Source of the DNA: Amnibacterium endophyticum
GTDB lineage: Bacteria; Actinomycetota; Actinomycetes; Actinomycetales; Microbacteriaceae
DNA: 64,000 nt
Reading direction: 5' to 3'
Assembly: GCF_042680685.1 (NCBI RefSeq)
Contig: NZ_JBHUEA010000003.1
Location: forward strand, 124,001-188,000
Position 1 is the first letter of the stretch. Each line of letters begins with the position of its first letter. The translations under genes and the position numbers were made by a program. Under the pieces are notes generated by a model. It saw nothing but the letters and a program-made list of their open reading frames with translations, was not told the DNA's origin and searched no databases. Positions 42,989-51,547 of this stretch are shown here, in pieces.

Positions 42989-43537
42989 GTGACCTCCGCG
43001 CGCGACCAGCTGATCGAGCACATCAAGGCCGACGCCGTGTTCCACGGCGACTTCACGCTGACCTCCGGCAAGAAGGCGTCGTTCTACGTCGACCTGCGCC
43101 GCGTCAGTCTCGACCACCGGGTCGCGCCGCTGATCGGGCAGGTGATGCTCGACCTGATCGCCGACGTGCCGGACGTCGCCGCCGTCGGCGGGCTGACCAT
43201 GGGCGCGGACCCGATCGCGACCTCGATCCTGCACGCCGGCGCCGCCCGCGGCGTGCCCGTCGACGCGTTCGTCGTGCGCAAGGAGCCGAAGGACCACGGC
43301 CGCGGTCGCCAGGTTGAGGGCCCGGACGTGGCCGGCAAGCGGGTCGTCGTGGTCGAGGACACGTCGACCACGGGCGGCTCGCCGCTGAAGGCGATCGAGG
43401 CGCTGCAGAAGGCGGGCGCCGAGATCGCCGCCGTCGCGGTCGTCGTCGACCGCAGCACGGGTGCCCGCGAGGTGATCGAGGGCGCGGGGCACCGCTACCT
43501 CGCCGCGCTCGACCTCGCCGACCTCGGTCTCGCGTGA
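42989..43537 (+). CDS. pyrE: Orotate phosphoribosyltransferase
   Basis: Pyrimidine synthesis enzyme of 182 residues. The PRPP loop is VVVVEDTSTTGGSPLKA, and DFTLTSGKKASFYVDLRRV is the start signature. TACGAT lies eight bases before the GTG. The stop overlaps the GTG of the asparaginase gene. Confidence 0.94.
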   Translation: MTSARDQLIEHIKADAVFHGDFTLTSGKKASFYVDLRRVSLDHRVAPLIGQVMLDLIADVPDVAAVGGLTMGADPIATSILHAGAARGVPVDAFVVRKEPKDHGRGRQVEGPDVAGKRVVVVEDTSTTGGSPLKAIEALQKAGAEIAAVAVVVDRSTGAREVIEGAGHRYLAALDLADLGLA

Positions 43538-44496
43538 CCGGTCCGCTGGACGCGGGCGGAGCCGCGCTGCTCGCCGAGGTCGAGCGCAGCGGCTTCGTGG
43601 AGGCGCAGCACTCCGGCGCCGCCGTCGTCGTCGATCCGGACGGCGCCGTGCTGGCCTCGGTCGGCTCGGCGGACTCCCTGATCTACCCCCGCAGCGCGCT
43701 CAAGCCCTTCCAGACGGTCGCCGCCCTGCGCGCCGGCGCGGTGCTCGACGAGCGGGACCTCGTGATCGTCACGTCGAGCCACGCGGGCGCCGCGCACCAC
43801 GTCGACGCCGTGCGGCACGTGCTCGCGGACGGCGGGCTGACGGAGGACGACCTGCGGTGCCCGGTCGCCTGGCCGTCCTCCCGCCGCGAGGCCGCGGACC
43901 TCGTGCGGCGGGGGCTGGGCGCCAGCCGCATCGCGATGACCTGCTCGGGCAACCACGCCGGGATGGTCCGCGCGACCGCCGCGCTCGGGCTGCCGGTGGC
44001 GGACTACCTCGACCCGACGGGGCCCGTGCACGCGCTCGCGGTCGAGGTGCTGCGGGAGCACGGCGGCGCGGAGCCGCTGCATCCCGGCACGGACGGCTGC
44101 GGCGGACCCGTCTGGGCGGTGCCGCTCGTCGCGCTGGCCCGCGGGTACGGCTCGCTGCTGCAGGCGGAGCCGGCGCTCGCGGACGCGATCCGCGCACACC
44201 CCGAGCTGATCGAGGGCGCGGGCGGGGAGGCCGGCACCACCCGCGCGGTCGAGCGGCTCGGCGTCGCCGCCAAGTCGGGGGCCGAGGGCGTGTGGTGCGC
44301 CGTCACCCCGGACGGCGTCGCGGTCGCGGTGAAGGTGCTCGACGGCTCGCCGCGGGCGGCGGCCGCTGCGGCGGTCGCGCTGCTCGCGGGGACGGGGGCC
44401 GTCGACGCGGGCGCGGCGGAGGCCTGGCTGGCCGACCCGTCGCTGGCGGTGCGGGGCGGCGGCGCCGAGGTGGGGCGGGTGCGGCCGCTCGTCTGA
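43534..44496 (+). CDS. L-asparaginase II family protein
   Basis: Protein of 320 residues of the Rhizobium-type (asparaginase II) family: SLIYPRSALKPFQTVAAL, SSHAGAAHHVDAVRHVL, CSGNHAGMVRA, PGTDGCGGPVWAVPL. It hydrolyses asparagine to aspartate. Translationally coupled to pyrE through overlapping codons. Confidence 0.9.
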   Translation: MTGPLDAGGAALLAEVERSGFVEAQHSGAAVVVDPDGAVLASVGSADSLIYPRSALKPFQTVAALRAGAVLDERDLVIVTSSHAGAAHHVDAVRHVLADGGLTEDDLRCPVAWPSSRREAADLVRRGLGASRIAMTCSGNHAGMVRATAALGLPVADYLDPTGPVHALAVEVLREHGGAEPLHPGTDGCGGPVWAVPLVALARGYGSLLQAEPALADAIRAHPELIEGAGGEAGTTRAVERLGVAAKSGAEGVWCAVTPDGVAVAVKVLDGSPRAAAAAAVALLAGTGAVDAGAAEAWLADPSLAVRGGGAEVGRVRPLV

Positions 44497-44503
44497 GGCG
44501 CCC

Positions 44504-44839
44504 TCAGCGACGGCGTCGCCGTCCCGCCCGCAGCCGGTCGAGCATCATCGGCAGGCGCTCGGGCGGCGGGGGAGCGGCGTGGGCGCGGCGGTCGGTCAGC
44601 ACGACCACCGAGCCCGGCAGCAGCTCCCGCAGGTGCGCGCTGAACCCGGTCCCGTCGACGTCGAGGCTGCCGGGATCGAGCAGCACCAGGTCCGGCGCGC
44701 AGGTCGCGGGGCCGTCGACGACCTCGAACCCCGCCGCGACGAGCGCCGGCCGCAGCGCCGCGCGGACGGCCGGGTCGTCCTCGACCACCACCACGACCGA
44801 CCGGCCGTCGTCGACCCGGGCGGAGGCGTGCGCGCTCAT
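44504..44839 (-). CDS. Receiver-like domain protein, C-terminal basic tail
   Basis: Protein of 111 residues resembling a response-regulator receiver: VVVVVEDDPAVRAALRPAL with the acidic pair near residues 20-22 and PDLVLLDPGSLDVDG with a candidate phospho-Asp at 55. The conserved late Lys and the last part of the fold are missing, and it ends in RLRAGRRRRR. No output domain. The ATG overlaps the glycosyltransferase stop, so it is cotranscribed with cell-surface sugar genes. Confidence 0.6.
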   Translation of the reverse strand: MSAHASARVDDGRSVVVVVEDDPAVRAALRPALVAAGFEVVDGPATCAPDLVLLDPGSLDVDGTGFSAHLRELLPGSVVVLTDRRAHAAPPPPERLPMMLDRLRAGRRRRR

Positions 44840-45585
44840 GTCCGCACCCGGGCGCCGCCACCGGCGGCGGCCCGCGCGGGGCGGAGGCGCTCCAGGGACC
44901 AGCGCGTCGTGCTCCAGAGGGCCTCCAGCACGATGCGCCGCGACATCTTCGAGGCGCCGTGCTGCCGCTCGACGAAGGTGATCGGCACCTCGACCACCTC
45001 GAGGCCCCGCTGGTGGGCGCGGCGCACGAGGTCGATCTGGAAGCAGTACCCCTCGCTGCGCACCTGCGCGAGGTCGAGGCGGCGGAGCGCGTCGGTGCGG
45101 AAGACCCGGAAGCCGCCCGTCACGTCCCCGTAGGGCAGCGAGAGCATCGCCCGCGCGTAGGCGTTGCCGGCGCGCGACAGCAGGACCCGGTGCCACGCCC
45201 AGTTGCGGACGCGGCCGCCCGGGATCCAGCGGGAGCCGAGCACGAGGTCCGCGCCGCGCTCGGAGGCGGCGAGCAGGGCGGGCAGGTCGAGGGCGCGGTG
45301 GGACCCGTCGGCGTCCATCTCGACCACGGCGTCGTACCCGAGCGCCAGCGCCCACTCGAAGCCGGCCAGGTAGGCGCGGCCGAGCCCGTCCTTTCCGGCC
45401 CGGTGCAGCACGTGGACCGCCGGGTCCTCGGCGGCGAGGCCGTCGGCGATCCGGCCGGTGCCGTCGGGGCTCGCGTCGTCGATGACGAGGACGTCGGCCT
45501 CGGGTTCGGCGGCGCGCACAGCGCCGACGACGCGGGCGATGTTCGCCGCCTCGTCGTAGGTGGGGATGCAGATCAGGGTGGACAT
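44836..45585 (-). CDS. Polyprenol-phosphate mannosyltransferase-like glycosyltransferase (GT2)
   Basis: GT-A enzyme of 249 residues. LICIPTYDEAANIARVVGAV, LVIDDASPDGTGRIAD and AVVEMDADGSHRALDLPAL (metal motif) match dolichol/polyprenol phosphate mannose synthases; VPITFVERQHGASKMSRRI is the family C-terminal signature. Without a C-terminal membrane part it resembles Ppm1 of mycobacteria. It probably makes the lipid-linked sugar donor used by membrane enzymes such as the GT39-like protein encoded just upstream on the same strand. Confidence 0.88.
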   Translation of the reverse strand: MSTLICIPTYDEAANIARVVGAVRAAEPEADVLVIDDASPDGTGRIADGLAAEDPAVHVLHRAGKDGLGRAYLAGFEWALALGYDAVVEMDADGSHRALDLPALLAASERGADLVLGSRWIPGGRVRNWAWHRVLLSRAGNAYARAMLSLPYGDVTGGFRVFRTDALRRLDLAQVRSEGYCFQIDLVRRAHQRGLEVVEVPITFVERQHGASKMSRRIVLEALWSTTRWSLERLRPARAAAGGGARVRT

Positions 45586-45606
45586 GCGGCTCCGATCGGT
45601 CAGGAG

Positions 45607-47115
45607 TCAGGTGGTGGGGCGGAGGACCCAGCGCCCGTCGCGGGCGAGGGGCGGGGCCGCGTGGAGGGCGGCCAGGGACGTACGGTCGAGGCCGGTGTCG
45701 CGGCGGACGAGGATCGTCGCGTCGCCGGCCCGCAGGAACCGCAGGACGAGCTGCTGCCAGGCCGGGTCCTCCCGCCGCGGCGGCTGCACGGTGTCGCCCG
45801 CCGGCAGCGTCGCGGGGTCGTACGTCCAGCCGGTGACGTCGGGCCAGACCGGGCAGCGCGGCATGGAGAGGTCGCGGCTGAGGGAGTCCGTGACGATCAG
45901 CACCGAGGGGTCGTCGGTCGTGATGCAGACGTCGTCCGCCTGCACGGCGCGGACGAACGCCGCGGGGACGGCGACCCCCGACCTGCTGCGGGCGTCGATG
46001 TGCGTCCCGCCGATCACCACGGCGGCGCCGACGAGCGCGACGAGCGCGGCGCGGGCGCCGTACCGGGCGGGCACGAGCCCGAGCAGGCGCTGCGCGCCGA
46101 CCCCGGCGCAGAGGGCGAGCGGCGGGGCGGTCAGCGAGCCGTAGTGCTCGAACCAGGAGGGGGAGGCGATCAGCACGGCCGCGTCGGCGGCGAGCAGCAG
46201 CGCGAAGACGCGGGCGCCGCGGGTGACGAGCGCGAGCGCGGCGGCCGCGGCGGCGAGGACGACCGCGACCTCGACGATCCCGCGCAGCGGCAGGCCGTGC
46301 AGCCGCTGCACGCCGAGCATCCCGGCGACGCGGGGCAGCATCGCGGGGTCCCGCGGCCGACCCAGCTGGTCGAGCACCACCTCCCGGAACATGGCGCCGG
46401 GGTCGAGCGCGAAGAACGGCAGGCAGACCGCCACGATCGCGATGGCGGCGCCGAGCAGGAAGCGGCCCCGCCGGTCCGTGCCGAAGACGGCGATGACGAG
46501 GACCGGGACGACGTACCAGATCTTCACGTCGGCCGCCGCGCCCGCGGCGAGGCCGGCGGCCAGCACCCGGGCGTCGGAGGGCCGCTCGCGCCGCAGCAGG
46601 AGCAGGGCGGCGAGGATCCCGAGGCTGCCGAGCGCCTCGAGCAGCACCGACCGCTCCACCCACGCCGCGGGCAGCAGCACCGCGTAGAGCAGGCCGCCGA
46701 CGACCGCGGCGGTGGTGCCGAAGCGCTTGAGGATCAGGACGACGAGCGCCGCGTTCAGCGCGCCGACGAGCTCGAAGGCGATGCGTGCGACGACGTAGCC
46801 GGTGGTGTCGTTCGTGACCGCGCCGAGCGCGGCGAACGGCGCCGCGGCCAGCACGATGCCGGGCGGGTGCAGCAGCAGGAAGTCGGCGTAGGGCACCCGG
46901 CCGTGCACGAGCGCGTCGGCGGCGGAGTAGTAGACCCCGTCGTCGTAGGAGCCGATCCCGGTCAGTCCGCCGCCGCGCAGCAGGAAGCCGATCCGCACGA
47001 CGAACGCGAGCACGCCCACCGCGATCGGCAGGGCGACGCCGAATGCGGGCCGGAACGACCGCCTCCGCGGCGGCGTCGGGGTCGCTCCGGGAAGGAGCGA
47101 CGTGGCAGCGGACAT
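45607..47115 (-). CDS. Membrane glycosyltransferase, GT39/ArnT-like
   Basis: Membrane protein of 502 residues with about ten helices. The first loop carries GIGSYDDGVYYSAADALVHG, with an Asp pair after helix 1 as in GT-C enzymes that use polyprenol-phosphate sugars. The end is a soluble outside domain (from about residue 395). ATG 47115 is taken because the longer frame adds a polar segment without an RBS. The acceptor is unknown. Confidence 0.8.
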   Translation of the reverse strand: MSAATSLLPGATPTPPRRRSFRPAFGVALPIAVGVLAFVVRIGFLLRGGGLTGIGSYDDGVYYSAADALVHGRVPYADFLLLHPPGIVLAAAPFAALGAVTNDTTGYVVARIAFELVGALNAALVVLILKRFGTTAAVVGGLLYAVLLPAAWVERSVLLEALGSLGILAALLLLRRERPSDARVLAAGLAAGAAADVKIWYVVPVLVIAVFGTDRRGRFLLGAAIAIVAVCLPFFALDPGAMFREVVLDQLGRPRDPAMLPRVAGMLGVQRLHGLPLRGIVEVAVVLAAAAAALALVTRGARVFALLLAADAAVLIASPSWFEHYGSLTAPPLALCAGVGAQRLLGLVPARYGARAALVALVGAAVVIGGTHIDARSRSGVAVPAAFVRAVQADDVCITTDDPSVLIVTDSLSRDLSMPRCPVWPDVTGWTYDPATLPAGDTVQPPRREDPAWQQLVLRFLRAGDATILVRRDTGLDRTSLAALHAAPPLARDGRWVLRPTT

Positions 47116-47337
47116 GGACGCACCGTCTCGGCGGGGCGGCAAGAATTCGCGCAGAAATCGAGACCGCGCGGACCGGTCGAGCGCCTCATGGCGCATTCAT
47201 CGGATCGTGCGAGGGGGCTCACGTTCTCGGCCGGTCGCACGCTTCGTCGCTCCCCTGGCGAGGTGCGTTCGCGCACCCCCGGTCGCGGGCCCAGCACATC
47301 GGCGCCATCGTTCGGCAGCGGATGTGTCGGAGCCGAT

Positions 47338-48501
47338 TCAGGCGCTCGCTTCGACGGGGCGCGGAGGCGCCACCTCCTCGCCGCTGAAGATGACGTCGAC
47401 GGTCTGCAGGGCGAGACCGATGACGCCAGCGGCGTCACCGAGCCTCGTCTTCGTGATGAAGAGGTCACCGGTGAGCAGCGGTGCGGCCTGCTGATAGACC
47501 CGCTCGCGGATGCCGGAGAAGAGGACCTCGCCGCTGTCGGCCAGCTGTCCGGAGACGACGACGGCGCGCGGGTTGAGGACGCCGACGAGTGTGGCGACGG
47601 CGTCCCCGACGACACGCCCCGCTGCGCGCACTCGTGCCAGTGCGACCTCGTCCCCGCGCTCGAGAAGCGTGACGACGTCGCGGGTGCTGCTGGTCGGGAT
47701 GCCGACGCGTTCGAGGTCCCGTCGGAGCGCCCAGCCGCCGGCGTAGGCCTCGACGCAGTCGAGGTTGCCGCAGCGGCACTGTCGCGCCTCCGGGTCGCGG
47801 CTGACCGACCGCGTGTGCCCGATGTCGCCGGCCGCGCCCTTGTCACCACGGATGAGCCGACCGTTGGAGACGAGGCCGGCTCCGACCCCGCTGCCGAGCT
47901 TGAGCGCGATGACGTTGTCGAGTCCGAGCGAGCGGGCTTCGGCGACGGCTCTGGCGTTGGCATCGTTCTCGACGACGACGGGTGCGTCGTAGTGGGGTGC
48001 GAACCATCCGGCGATGTCGAAGCGGTCCCAGCCGCTCATGATGGGGGGATTGACGACCCGTCGTGCGGCGTACTCGACAGGGCCGGGCACACCGATGCCG
48101 ATGCCCCATACCTCGAGCGTCGGTCGGAGGCCGGCGAAGGCCTCGATCACCGCGGTCAGCACCACCTCCGGCCCCTCGGACACCTCGATGGTCCGGCTCG
48201 CGGTCGCGAGCGGCCGTCCGGTGAGGTCGCAGACCGCGGCGGTGAAGCCGGAGGCTCCGATGTCCGCCGCGAGCACGCAGGCCCGCTCGGTGTTGAACCG
48301 GAACTTGCTCGAGGGGCGTCCACCGGTGGACTCGCCACCGCCGATCGGCTCGATGAGGCCGACGTCGAGCAGCTGCGCCAGTCGCTGGTTCACCGTCGAG
48401 CGGGACAGGCCCGATGCGTCGATGACGTCGATCCGACTGAGCTCCCCGCGATGACGGAAGAGGTCGAGCACGTCACCGCTGAGTCCACGGGTCGTCTGCA
48501 T
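47338..48501 (-). CDS. ROK-family transcriptional repressor
   Basis: Sugar-responsive regulator of 387 residues. An N-terminal winged helix (ELSRIDVIDASGLSRSTVNQ) precedes the ROK kinase-like domain with LAADIGASGFTAAV, ENDANARAVAEARSLG and the zinc motif CRCGNLDCVEAYAGG. As in XylR/NagC types it probably releases DNA on binding a sugar. It is transcribed away from the sugar transport operon, and the inverted repeats between them are the likely operators. Confidence 0.9.
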   Translation of the reverse strand: MQTTRGLSGDVLDLFRHRGELSRIDVIDASGLSRSTVNQRLAQLLDVGLIEPIGGGESTGGRPSSKFRFNTERACVLAADIGASGFTAAVCDLTGRPLATASRTIEVSEGPEVVLTAVIEAFAGLRPTLEVWGIGIGVPGPVEYAARRVVNPPIMSGWDRFDIAGWFAPHYDAPVVVENDANARAVAEARSLGLDNVIALKLGSGVGAGLVSNGRLIRGDKGAAGDIGHTRSVSRDPEARQCRCGNLDCVEAYAGGWALRRDLERVGIPTSSTRDVVTLLERGDEVALARVRAAGRVVGDAVATLVGVLNPRAVVVSGQLADSGEVLFSGIRERVYQQAAPLLTGDLFITKTRLGDAAGVIGLALQTVDVIFSGEEVAPPRPVEASA

Positions 48502-48536
48502 CAGTACCCCCTTGACTCGATCCTACAGAGAACACC

Positions 48537-48592
48537 AACCGAAACCTGGCCATCTTTCGGTTTGACACCACACGAAAGTCTGGTTACTTTCG
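48537..48592 (+). promoter_or_regulatory. Promoter and two operators of the sugar operon
   Basis: TTGACA at 48562-48567, 17 bases and TACTTT at 48585-48590 form a near-consensus promoter for the transport operon. AACCGAAA (48537-48544) and TTTCGGTT (48555-48562) form one inverted repeat touching the -35 box. CGAAAGT (48573-48579) and ACTTTCG (48586-48592) form a second that covers the -10 box. Both contain CGAAA/TTTCG and fit repression by the ROK protein. Confidence 0.8.
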
Positions 48593-48635
48593 GGTCATCG
48601 GCACACGGTGGTGCCCTCCCACAGCAAGGAACCGC

Positions 48636-49691
48636 ATGCACAGCAACGTTGCTTCTCGGCGCCGAGCCGCCCTCCTGATCGCGCCGGTGGCCACGCTGGG
48701 GCTCCTGCTCGCCGGCTGCTCGGGGAACAGCACCGCACCGAGTGCCGCCGCAGGCGCGGACGGCTCCGCCAAGCCGAAGGTCGCGGCGGTCATCAAGGGG
48801 CTCGACAACCCCTTCTTCCAGGCCATGCAGAACGGGATCGAGGGCACGGCGAAGGCCGACGGAGTCTCGGCGACGGTGCAGGCGGCAGCCGACATCGGGG
48901 ACACGACGGGTCAGGCCGACAAGCTCACGACGCTGGCGGGGCAGGACTTCAGCTGCTTCGTCGTCAACCCGATCAGCGGCACGAACCTCGTGCAGGCTCT
49001 CGCTCCGGTCGGGGCGGCGGGGAAGACGATCGTGAACATCGACCAGCCGATCGACGCCACCGCGGCGAAGGCCGCGAACCTGAAGGTCGCGACCTACATC
49101 GGCACCGACAACAAGAAGGCCGGCGGGAAGGCCGGGGACTTCGTCACCAAGGCCGTGCCCGCGGGTTCGGAGGTCGCCATCATCGGCGGCATCGCGGGCG
49201 ACGTCACGAGTGCGGCCCGCATCGACGGGTTCAAGGCAGCGGTCGGGTCGAAGGTGAAGGTCGTGCAGGAGGCGGCCGCCGACTGGAAGCGCGAGCTCGC
49301 GCTGACCCGTGCCACCGACATCATGGAGGCGCACCCGGACGTCAAGGCGTTCTTCGCCGCGAACGACGACATGGGGCTGGGCATCGTGAAGGCGGTGCAG
49401 AACGCCGGCAAGACCGGTGACATCACCGTGGTCAGCGTCGACGGCAACAAGGACGCCCTGCAGTCCGTGAAGGACGGCGGGCTCAGCGCCACGGTCGCGC
49501 AGTACCCCTACGCGGTGGGATCCCTGGGCGTGCAGGCGTGCGAGGTCGTCGCCGACGGCAAGACCCTCCCGTCGAACATCGAGTCCCCGACCGCGCTGGT
49601 GACGAAGGACGACGCCGACACGGCGATCTCGAAGTTCCCGCAGCCGTTCGAGGAGTTCGACAACCCGCTGACGAGCCTGCTCGGCAAGTAA
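48636..49691 (+). CDS. Sugar ABC transporter substrate-binding lipoprotein (RbsB/FrcB-like)
   Basis: Lipoprotein of 351 residues. The signal peptide ends in LLLAGCSG (Cys near 28). The mature domain begins VAAVIKGLDNPFFQAMQNGI, typical of the ribose/fructose type periplasmic fold, with INPISG-like VVNPISGTNLVQAL, FFAANDDMGLGIVKA and VSVDGNKDALQSVKDG around the ligand. First gene of the sugar operon. The ligand is probably a ketose, judged from the epimerase and kinase genes downstream. Confidence 0.9.
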   Translation: MHSNVASRRRAALLIAPVATLGLLLAGCSGNSTAPSAAAGADGSAKPKVAAVIKGLDNPFFQAMQNGIEGTAKADGVSATVQAAADIGDTTGQADKLTTLAGQDFSCFVVNPISGTNLVQALAPVGAAGKTIVNIDQPIDATAAKAANLKVATYIGTDNKKAGGKAGDFVTKAVPAGSEVAIIGGIAGDVTSAARIDGFKAAVGSKVKVVQEAAADWKRELALTRATDIMEAHPDVKAFFAANDDMGLGIVKAVQNAGKTGDITVVSVDGNKDALQSVKDGGLSATVAQYPYAVGSLGVQACEVVADGKTLPSNIESPTALVTKDDADTAISKFPQPFEEFDNPLTSLLGK

Positions 49692-49697
49692 CCGCTC

Positions 49698-49734
49698 GGG
49701 TCGGTGCGCACTGCCGCGCAGGGCGCACCGACCC
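49698..49734 (+). terminator. Intercistronic hairpin between binding protein and permease genes
   Basis: GGGTCGGTGCGC (49698-49709) and GCGCACCGACCC (49723-49734) form a perfect 12-bp stem with a 13-base loop. In this position it probably stops part of the transcripts or protects the upstream mRNA, so that more binding protein than permease is made. Confidence 0.7.
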
Positions 49735-49775
49735 TTCACGTCCGATCTCCCGACGAAGAGAGCCCGTCCGAGCCC

Positions 49776-50771
49776 GTGAACACCACGACAACTGCCACCG
49801 CCCCCGATGTGCAGCGCACCACACCCGCCGACGTGCTGCGCGATGCCCGCCACCTGAGCTTCTGGGCCGAGCACGCGGCCCCGATCGGGCTCGTCGCCCT
49901 GATCATCGTCTTCTCGATCCTGTCGCCGAGCTTCCTCACGCTGGGGAACATCTCGGCGATGCTGACCGCGGCCGCGATCCTGGTGATCCTGGCGGTCGCC
50001 CAGTCCTACGTGATCACGACAGGCGGCATCGACCTGTCGATCTCGGCCACCATGACCTTCGGCGCGATCTGCTTCGGCCTCGCGTTCAGCGGAGGGCTCG
50101 GCTTCTGGCTGTCGGCTCTGGTCGGAGTCCTCGGTGCAGCGGTCATCGGCATCGTCAACGGCCTGCTCATCGCCTCCGGCAAGGTCACCGACTTCATCGC
50201 CACCCTCGGCACGCTCTCGGTGGCCACCGGCCTGGCGCTCATCTTCAGCAACGGCCGCCCGATCTCGGTGCTCAGCCCCGAACTGCTGCAGCTGACGACC
50301 GGGCGGATCGGGATCGTCGGCTACCCGTTCATCATCGCCGTCGTCATCGGCATCATCGCCTGGGTCGTGATGTTCCGCACCCGCTTCGGCCTGCACGTGC
50401 AGGCCGTCGGCGGCAGCGAGGAGGCCGCGGTCGCCAACGGGCTCAGCGCGAACCGGGTGCGCATCGCCGTCTACCTGATCTCCGCCGTCCTGGCCGGCAT
50501 CGCCGCGCTGCTGCTGGTCGCTCGCGTCGGCGCTGCCGAGCCGGCGATCAACACGTCCTACCTGCTCAACTCGATCGCCGCCGTCGTGCTGGGCGGAGTG
50601 AGCCTCACCGGCGGCAAGGCGAAGATCGTCGGCCCGATCCTCGGCGCCCTGCTGCTGACCGCCCTCAGCAACGGACTCACGCTGCTCGGGGTGTCCCAGT
50701 TCTACCAGCCGCTCGCGGTCGGCCTCGTGGTCGTGCTCGCAGCCCTGCTCACGAGGTTCCAGAAGCGATGA
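49776..50771 (+). CDS. Sugar ABC transporter permease (RbsC/FrcC-like)
   Basis: Membrane protein of 331 residues with eight to ten helices. VITTGGIDLSISATMTFGAI and FIATLGTLSVATGLALIFSNGRPI are the family signatures, and LLNSIAAVVLGGVSLTGGKAK is the ATPase contact region. GTG 49776 is used; the RBS is weak. The stop overlaps the ATG of the ATPase gene. Confidence 0.9.
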   Translation: MNTTTTATAPDVQRTTPADVLRDARHLSFWAEHAAPIGLVALIIVFSILSPSFLTLGNISAMLTAAAILVILAVAQSYVITTGGIDLSISATMTFGAICFGLAFSGGLGFWLSALVGVLGAAVIGIVNGLLIASGKVTDFIATLGTLSVATGLALIFSNGRPISVLSPELLQLTTGRIGIVGYPFIIAVVIGIIAWVVMFRTRFGLHVQAVGGSEEAAVANGLSANRVRIAVYLISAVLAGIAALLLVARVGAAEPAINTSYLLNSIAAVVLGGVSLTGGKAKIVGPILGALLLTALSNGLTLLGVSQFYQPLAVGLVVVLAALLTRFQKR

Positions 50772-51541
50772 CCAGCACGACGACCACCGACACCGACCTC
50801 GACCTCGTCCTGTCCGCCGAGGGCATCACCAAGAGCTTCGGCAGCGTCCACGCCCTCCGCGGCGCCTCCATCTCGATGCGCCGGGGCGAGGTCACCGCGC
50901 TGATCGGTGACAACGGCGCCGGCAAGTCCACCCTGGTGCGCTGCCTGTCCGGGATCCACCGCCCGGACGAAGGCTCCATCACGATCAACGGCAGCCTCGT
51001 CGACTTCCACACGCCTCTGGAAGCCCGCAACGCTGGGGTCGAGACGGTGCAGCAGAACCTCGCGCTGATCGAGGACCTGTCGGTCTGGCAGAACTTCTTC
51101 CTCGGACGGGAGCGGACTCGCGGGTTCGGGCCGTTCCGCTTCCTCGACAGCAAGGCGATGCGCAGCAAGGCGGACGAGATGCTCGGCGGCCTCGCCGTGA
51201 ACGTCCCTCCGGTCACCAGCAAGGTCCGGCGGCTCTCCGGTGGACAGCGGCAGGCCGTCGCGATCGCCCGAGCCGCCGGCTGGGGCAGCCCGATCGTCAT
51301 CATGGACGAGCCGACCGCCGCGCTCGGGGTGCAGGAGACCGCTCGAGTCGAAGGCGTGATCAAGCGGCTGCAGGACAGCGGTGTCGCCGTCCTGCTCATC
51401 AGCCACAACTTCGATCAGGTGCTGCGCCTGTCCCAGCAGGTCTGGGTGATGCGCAGCGGCACCGCGGTCGCCGGCCGTCGCGCCGTCGACACGAACGGTG
51501 ACGAGCTGGTCGCGCTCATCACCGGCGCGAAGGCGGCCTGA
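50768..51541 (+). CDS. Sugar ABC transporter ATP-binding protein (FrcA-like, single domain)
   Basis: ATPase of 257 residues. Walker A GDNGAGKST, signature LSGGQRQAV, Walker B IVIMDEPTAALG, and LLISHNFDQVLRLS. It has one ATPase domain, as in FrcA of rhizobia, not the double-domain form of RbsA, so a homodimer would serve one transporter. ATG overlaps the permease stop. Confidence 0.9.
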   Translation: MTSTTTTDTDLDLVLSAEGITKSFGSVHALRGASISMRRGEVTALIGDNGAGKSTLVRCLSGIHRPDEGSITINGSLVDFHTPLEARNAGVETVQQNLALIEDLSVWQNFFLGRERTRGFGPFRFLDSKAMRSKADEMLGGLAVNVPPVTSKVRRLSGGQRQAVAIARAAGWGSPIVIMDEPTAALGVQETARVEGVIKRLQDSGVAVLLISHNFDQVLRLSQQVWVMRSGTAVAGRRAVDTNGDELVALITGAKAA

Positions 51542-51547
51542 CCAGCG

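Noticed and set aside
47116..47337. Possible small gene between the GT39-like and ROK genes
   Set aside because: No frame with RBS or protein-like composition; nothing seen except the 5' region of the glycosyltransferase gene and the 3' end of the ROK gene.
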